Shown: positions 12,642 to 16,105 of the stretch, one piece after another
Numbering within the stretch: the stretch's first letter is position 1
How the letters are laid out: every line of letters begins with the position of its first letter
DNA from: an uncultured Clostridia bacterium
GTDB lineage: Bacteria; Bacillota; Clostridia; Oscillospirales; Acutalibacteraceae
Direction: 5' to 3'
DNA length: 16,105 nt
Assembly: GCA_947165115.1 (NCBI GenBank)
Contig: CAMUZD010000014.1
Coordinates: 1-16,105, forward strand
Program-made: the position numbers and the translations under genes
Notes under the pieces: generated by a model
The model's database searches: none
Seen by the model: the letters and a program-made list of their open reading frames with translations, nothing else
Told to the model about the DNA's origin: nothing

Positions 12642-12923
12642 TTAATCATCAAATTTTGCTTTGGCTGCCGCTTCGCGGATCGCATCCAGTTCATCTTGAA
12701 GAGCGGAAATAATTCTGCTGATTTCTTCGATACTTTCCCTGATTTTTCCTATACACTGCTGCATTTTTGCATTAGCTCCTATTGCTGCCGGATCGCCATC
12801 GGTGTTGTCAACACAGTCGGAGCCGGCTTGTTCCATTGCATTACACTGTTCATCAAGATTTGAGATAAAAGTCTGCAACGAACTGATCATTTCTTCGTAG
12901 CTTTGTTCATCTGCGTATGCCAT
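12642..12923 (-). CDS. WXG100-like small helical protein (ESX secretion partner)
   Basis: A 93-residue protein with two amphipathic helices: about 5-35 (YEEMISSLQTFISNLDEQCN) and about 52-90 (MQQCIGKIRESIEEISRIIS and beyond). The loop between them is acidic and turn-forming (NTDGDPAA). Size, charge and hairpin layout match type VII secretion substrates, but no WXG tripeptide is present. It has no signal peptide, as expected for this pathway. It lies directly behind the EssC-like ATPase gene and 17 bases before the second WXG-like gene. AAGGAGG lies 9 bases before the ATG. The two cysteines in its central region (Cys34, Cys57 by rough count) are unusual for the family. It probably pairs with the product at 12331-12624 as a heterodimer. 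Confidence 0.8.
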   Translation of the reverse strand: MAYADEQSYEEMISSLQTFISNLDEQCNAMEQAGSDCVDNTDGDPAAIGANAKMQQCIGKIRESIEEISRIISALQDELDAIREAAAKAKFDD

Positions 12924-12953
12924 AATTGTTTTCCTCCTTTCTTTTTGTGATTA

Positions 12954-12981
12954 AATATAATAAGTTTTTATAAGATGAAAA
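12954..12981 (-). promoter_or_regulatory. Possible sigma-A promoter before the WXG100-like gene
   Basis: TTTTCA (12981-12976), 16-base spacer, TATATT (12959-12954) on the minus strand, in the 116-base AT-rich gap after the ATPase gene. The -35 box is weak (4 of 6). It could raise substrate expression above that of the ATPase. The gap also holds an inverted TTATGCT/AGCATAA pair (12994-13020) without a T-tract. Confidence 0.35.
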
Positions 12982-13039
12982 GAATAGTATCTGTTATGCT
13001 CGGTCACTTACATAGCATAAATAAGCCAAACTTAGATTG

Positions 13040-16000
13040 TCACCCATTTGGATCAACAACCGAACCGTCTTTAGTTACCGACCATCCTTCCCAACCTACT
13101 CCATAATGCAAATATGGGCGGAAAGAATATCTGTCAAGAGTATCGTCATATTGACAAATATGTTCCGGTAATGTGCTTGCAACCTTATTATCAAACAACG
13201 CACGTGAATCTTCAACAGAAAGCTGAAATGCCAAACGATATCGGAAAAAGTCACGCTTAAGACCACACACTTTCAAATCGGAAAAAGAATTTATGTTAAG
13301 CAAAAAATGATACCCTAATCGGCTTCCGTGTTTAATAACAAATGAAAAGTCTTCGTTGGCTTTGTATGCTCCCGGAGAATGAACAACTGCCTTTTCTTCG
13401 GAGGTCGGCTTTGATTTGCTCTGCACTTGATCGTTTTCTACCGATTTATTGTCTGATAAATTAGTGATTATTTTACCGATTCCGTACTGTGCGCGAAACT
13501 CTTGTTCCTTTTCAACTAAAATGCGTTTAACTTCTTCTGCAGGAATTTTGGAACTATTCAATTCTTTTAAAAGTGCTTTTTTGTGTTTTCTCCACTCCAG
13601 TGCATATTTTCTCTTAGCTTCGGTTTCTTCAGTTGAGGATACTGCACCTCTTTCAATAAATCCTTTTCTCAATTCATCAATGCCAGGCTTATTTGGCTCG
13701 GTTTTATTCAAACTGCCACCGTCAACATAATCAAAGTCCATACAGATTCTTTCCATGCCTATAAGCACTATAAGCTCATTTGACGCCTCTTTATTCAACA
13801 ACTTTTGTTTAAGTTTATAAATCGAATCGCAAACATCATCAATGCCTTCGATAATTTCAACACCTAAATCGGAAAATAAATATCGATAAGCAAGAAACAG
13901 TCTGTTTTTTCCATACGCCCAAATCTGGACTTTTGCATTCTGAAGCTTGAGTAATTTAATGACAGAAAGAATAATCGAAGCAGCACATGCCTGCTCTGCA
14001 GCACGGGAAATCAAAACTATGTTTTCCCGTGTTTCGGATGACATAGCCGACAGCTTTATTCTTTCCATGAGACGAGGTGTACCGAACGAAACAAGCATCT
14101 CATCACCAATCAAACCTCTTGAATCGTCTCTTTTAATTCTCTCTATACTTTGCCCCAAAGTGATTTCATCAAAACGATCGAACGAATTGCCATCTACAAG
14201 CACAGGACACTTATCAACATACGTTCTTATATCTTCAGGACTGTACTTTTCTGTGGCAATCATATAATTGTTGATTTGCTTTATCAGATTGTCTCTCATA
14301 GTATAGTCCCTAAACCACATAACTTGAAAGCGCTTAACCTGAGGAGGCTCATCAGGTCCCGATTTGAATTTTACAAGCGCATAATGCGGGGGAAGTGAGT
14401 CCATCCAGTTTCGGACTTGTTCAGTTTTAAGATTTGAAGACAGTTCAAGAGTTTCACTTATTTCCTCTTTTGAACCTTTCATTGCAATCCTTTGCTGTAT
14501 CTGCGCTCGCGCAGTGCTTGTTAATCCGGCGACGCCAGTAGTGAATGTCTGACTGGAAAACAAAAATCTAATTCCTAAAGCAGCGCCCTTAGCCAAAATA
14601 TTTTGTAATTTCAGTTTATAAGCCGGAGATTCTGCAATTGACTGAGACATTATTGAAAACTCGTCCAGTATTACAAACAGCAAAGGAAGAGGCTTTGTCA
14701 GTGTTGTCGGATTAATCTGGTCTATTCTTTCGACGCCAAGCTTTGAAAACAATCTTTGCCTTTCCAGCATCTCATTTGTCAGCTTGTTAATCAAATCAAA
14801 CACCAGTTCTGTCGACTCATCCAGCAAAACGTATTTAACATGCGGAGGCAAGCAATCAATATATCGCTTAAATTCCAGTTGTTTAAAATCCGCCAGCCAT
14901 AATTCCACGTTATCCGGATGATAGTTCCTTATTAATCCTGCAATAAGGGTATGAATCAACGTTGATTTACCGGAACGAGATGCGCCAACAAGATAAGTAG
15001 CAAAGTTCTCGTTCTCAAAAGACAAACTATGCGCCTCGTCTTTATTGTCTATTCCAAATGGGAGTTCTATACTTTTATACTCGCGAATGTATGTTGGCAA
15101 CTGTGTCAAATCATAACGATCAGTGTAAACGCTTCCTATTACTTTCTTAGCCTTCTCGTTTGACTTGACGGAATCGATATATGTTGCAGAAACGTCGGTT
15201 TCGAGCATGTATGGTATAAAGCGCTGCTCATCATTTCCGGCAGAAGAAACCAGAGAGTTTTTCTGAGTAATCTCAATTCTTATTGAGTTGTCATAAGCAT
15301 TCTGGGGGAGTTTTTTCTTTTCATCATCTTTTTTCTGTTCGTCATAATTGATAATGATAAAAGAAAAACCGTATCTGTCATAGACTCTGAGTAATCTGTT
15401 AATCAGATCTTTATCCTCTGATTCAAAGGACGAGTCCCAGCCGTAGAGAACAATCGTGGAACGGGGAAACACCTGTTTACCCGTTTCCTTATTCGCCTTG
15501 TAGAACTCAGCCCACGAATCATAATCGCCCAAATCTTCCTCAACATCAGCCATCTGTGAAACAAGTTCCTGCAACAGTTCTGTAACTTGCTCGGGGCTTT
15601 TCGGAATCTGAGCAAGAGCAAATGTGTTTTCCAGAGATTTCAGGTTATTAAGGCTTCTGGAATTCAGCTTAACCGCATCAATGAAATACACTTTCTGAAG
15701 GCCTGCAGGATATCTGTCAATAATCTGCAACAGAAAACTGCGGACGGCTTTATCAAGCGAGCCCTTTTTGCCTGAAATGCAGTTGATATCGATTATGAAT
15801 TCACTCTCGGTATCAATAATGAACGGAATCCTTACTCTGCTTGTTGTTTCATTGTAGTTATCTCCCAAAAGCGCCTTTAACTTATTGTTAAGCTCGGGCA
15901 TTTTGGGAAGATGTAAAGGAGCTTCATATGCACCGAAGGCGACATAAGGCGGGATGGTATCTCTGTTTGAATAAACCTGCGGAACGCTCGAATATGAATA

Positions 16001-16105
16001 CCGGGCATTTTCAGCTCTGACATCATTGTAAAATTCTGTCATTTGCGGGAGCTTTGTTGGTATACTGAAAGCCTCTGTCACTGTGGAAAATCGGATGAGC
16101 GTCGG
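13040..16105 (-). CDS. EssC/FtsK-SpoIIIE-type ATPase of a type VII secretion system, 5' end off the window
   Basis: The motor that recruits and translocates WXG100 substrates. At least 1021 residues are visible. A GTG at 16081 is in frame, but the frame is open upstream to the edge (PTLIRFST...), so the true start probably lies outside. Numbering from that GTG, residues about 80-290 are an FtsK-like fold without a usable P-loop. The second module has Walker A VGASRSGKST (Lys372) and Walker B LLFVILDEFS (Asp473, Glu474). The third (about 620-800) has lost its P-loop (LISRAAEQACAAS) and its Walker B acids (LIVLIGMER). A charged coiled stretch and a Trp-rich end (YGVGWEGWSV) follow. One active and two degenerate modules fit the EssC/EccC type. 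It heads the visible locus of WXG-like, toxin and antidote genes. An unrelated FtsK-like protein is less likely given these neighbours. Confidence 0.88.
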   Translation of the reverse strand, partial: PTLIRFSTVTEAFSIPTKLPQMTEFYNDVRAENARYSYSSVPQVYSNRDTIPPYVAFGAYEAPLHLPKMPELNNKLKALLGDNYNETTSRVRIPFIIDTESEFIIDINCISGKKGSLDKAVRSFLLQIIDRYPAGLQKVYFIDAVKLNSRSLNNLKSLENTFALAQIPKSPEQVTELLQELVSQMADVEEDLGDYDSWAEFYKANKETGKQVFPRSTIVLYGWDSSFESEDKDLINRLLRVYDRYGFSFIIINYDEQKKDDEKKKLPQNAYDNSIRIEITQKNSLVSSAGNDEQRFIPYMLETDVSATYIDSVKSNEKAKKVIGSVYTDRYDLTQLPTYIREYKSIELPFGIDNKDEAHSLSFENENFATYLVGASRSGKSTLIHTLIAGLIRNYHPDNVELWLADFKQLEFKRYIDCLPPHVKYVLLDESTELVFDLINKLTNEMLERQRLFSKLGVERIDQINPTTLTKPLPLLFVILDEFSIMSQSIAESPAYKLKLQNILAKGAALGIRFLFSSQTFTTGVAGLTSTARAQIQQRIAMKGSKEEISETLELSSNLKTEQVRNWMDSLPPHYALVKFKSGPDEPPQVKRFQVMWFRDYTMRDNLIKQINNYMIATEKYSPEDIRTYVDKCPVLVDGNSFDRFDEITLGQSIERIKRDDSRGLIGDEMLVSFGTPRLMERIKLSAMSSETRENIVLISRAAEQACAASIILSVIKLLKLQNAKVQIWAYGKNRLFLAYRYLFSDLGVEIIEGIDDVCDSIYKLKQKLLNKEASNELIVLIGMERICMDFDYVDGGSLNKTEPNKPGIDELRKGFIERGAVSSTEETEAKRKYALEWRKHKKALLKELNSSKIPAEEVKRILVEKEQEFRAQYGIGKIITNLSDNKSVENDQVQSKSKPTSEEKAVVHSPGAYKANEDFSFVIKHGSRLGYHFLLNINSFSDLKVCGLKRDFFRYRLAFQLSVEDSRALFDNKVASTLPEHICQYDDTLDRYSFRPYLHYGVGWEGWSVTKDGSVVDPNG

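Noticed and set aside
12994..13020. Inverted repeat TTATGCT/AGCATAA after the ATPase gene
   Set aside because: Seven-base AT-rich stem, 13-base loop and no T-tract; not convincing as a terminator.

Overview
The window looks like a chromosomal stretch from an anaerobic Firmicute, probably a gut Clostridia/Ruminococcus-type bacterium. This rests on family-level resemblance: Gram-positive Shine-Dalgarno sites (AGGAGG type), sigma-A promoters with 17-base spacers, a lipoprotein phosphatase, a GH3 enzyme, and a type VII secretion (ESX/WXG100) cluster. No rRNA or tRNA gene was seen to fix the lineage. Nearly all genes lie on the minus strand; the one clear plus-strand gene is at 3369-4475.

Left part (1-2936, minus): a sigma-A promoter drives a lipoprotein phosphatase with a CX3KDR signature. 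It is followed 12 bases later by a GH3 beta-glucosidase-type enzyme that starts at TTG and runs off the left edge. Next (2987-4659) is an island of unlike pieces: a palindromic intergenic unit, a ribbon-helix-helix protein gene with a one-base frameshift and its terminator, and a divergent AT-richer gene encoding a zinc-ribbon/CFI-box protein with its own promoter and terminator. A hairpin-rich intergenic repeat bounded by direct repeats closes this part.

Middle part (4660-9094, minus): a separately promoted IolB-like isomerase lies downstream of a translationally coupled three-gene operon. That operon encodes a Gfo/Idh/MocA oxidoreductase, a GH42-like secreted or anchored glycosidase, and an unknown WFSGEEG-family protein; the stop and start codons overlap as TTGA and ATGA. 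With the GH3 enzyme this suggests sugar and polyol catabolism. A small two-hydrophobic-segment protein with its own promoter and terminator (9131-9493) separates this part from the next.

Right part (9493-16105, minus): a type VII secretion locus. Reading 5' to 3' on the minus strand it holds an EssC/FtsK-like ATPase (5' end off the window), a WXG100-like helical protein, and a second WXG-like helical protein. The second protein stops at a canonical -1 slippery heptamer (G GGA AAA followed by TAA). In the -1 frame its sequence continues through a Gly/Ser/Ala linker into a zinc protease domain resembling anthrax lethal factor. A 51-53-residue acidic protein whose start overlaps the protease stop is the natural immunity candidate. 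Then come a zinc-ribbon DUF6273-like protein and a second, metzincin-type metalloprotease, and a strong terminator closes the locus. The most interesting point is the possible programmed frameshift that would yield both a free secretion partner and a partner-toxin fusion from one gene. A real or artefactual frameshift is the alternative.
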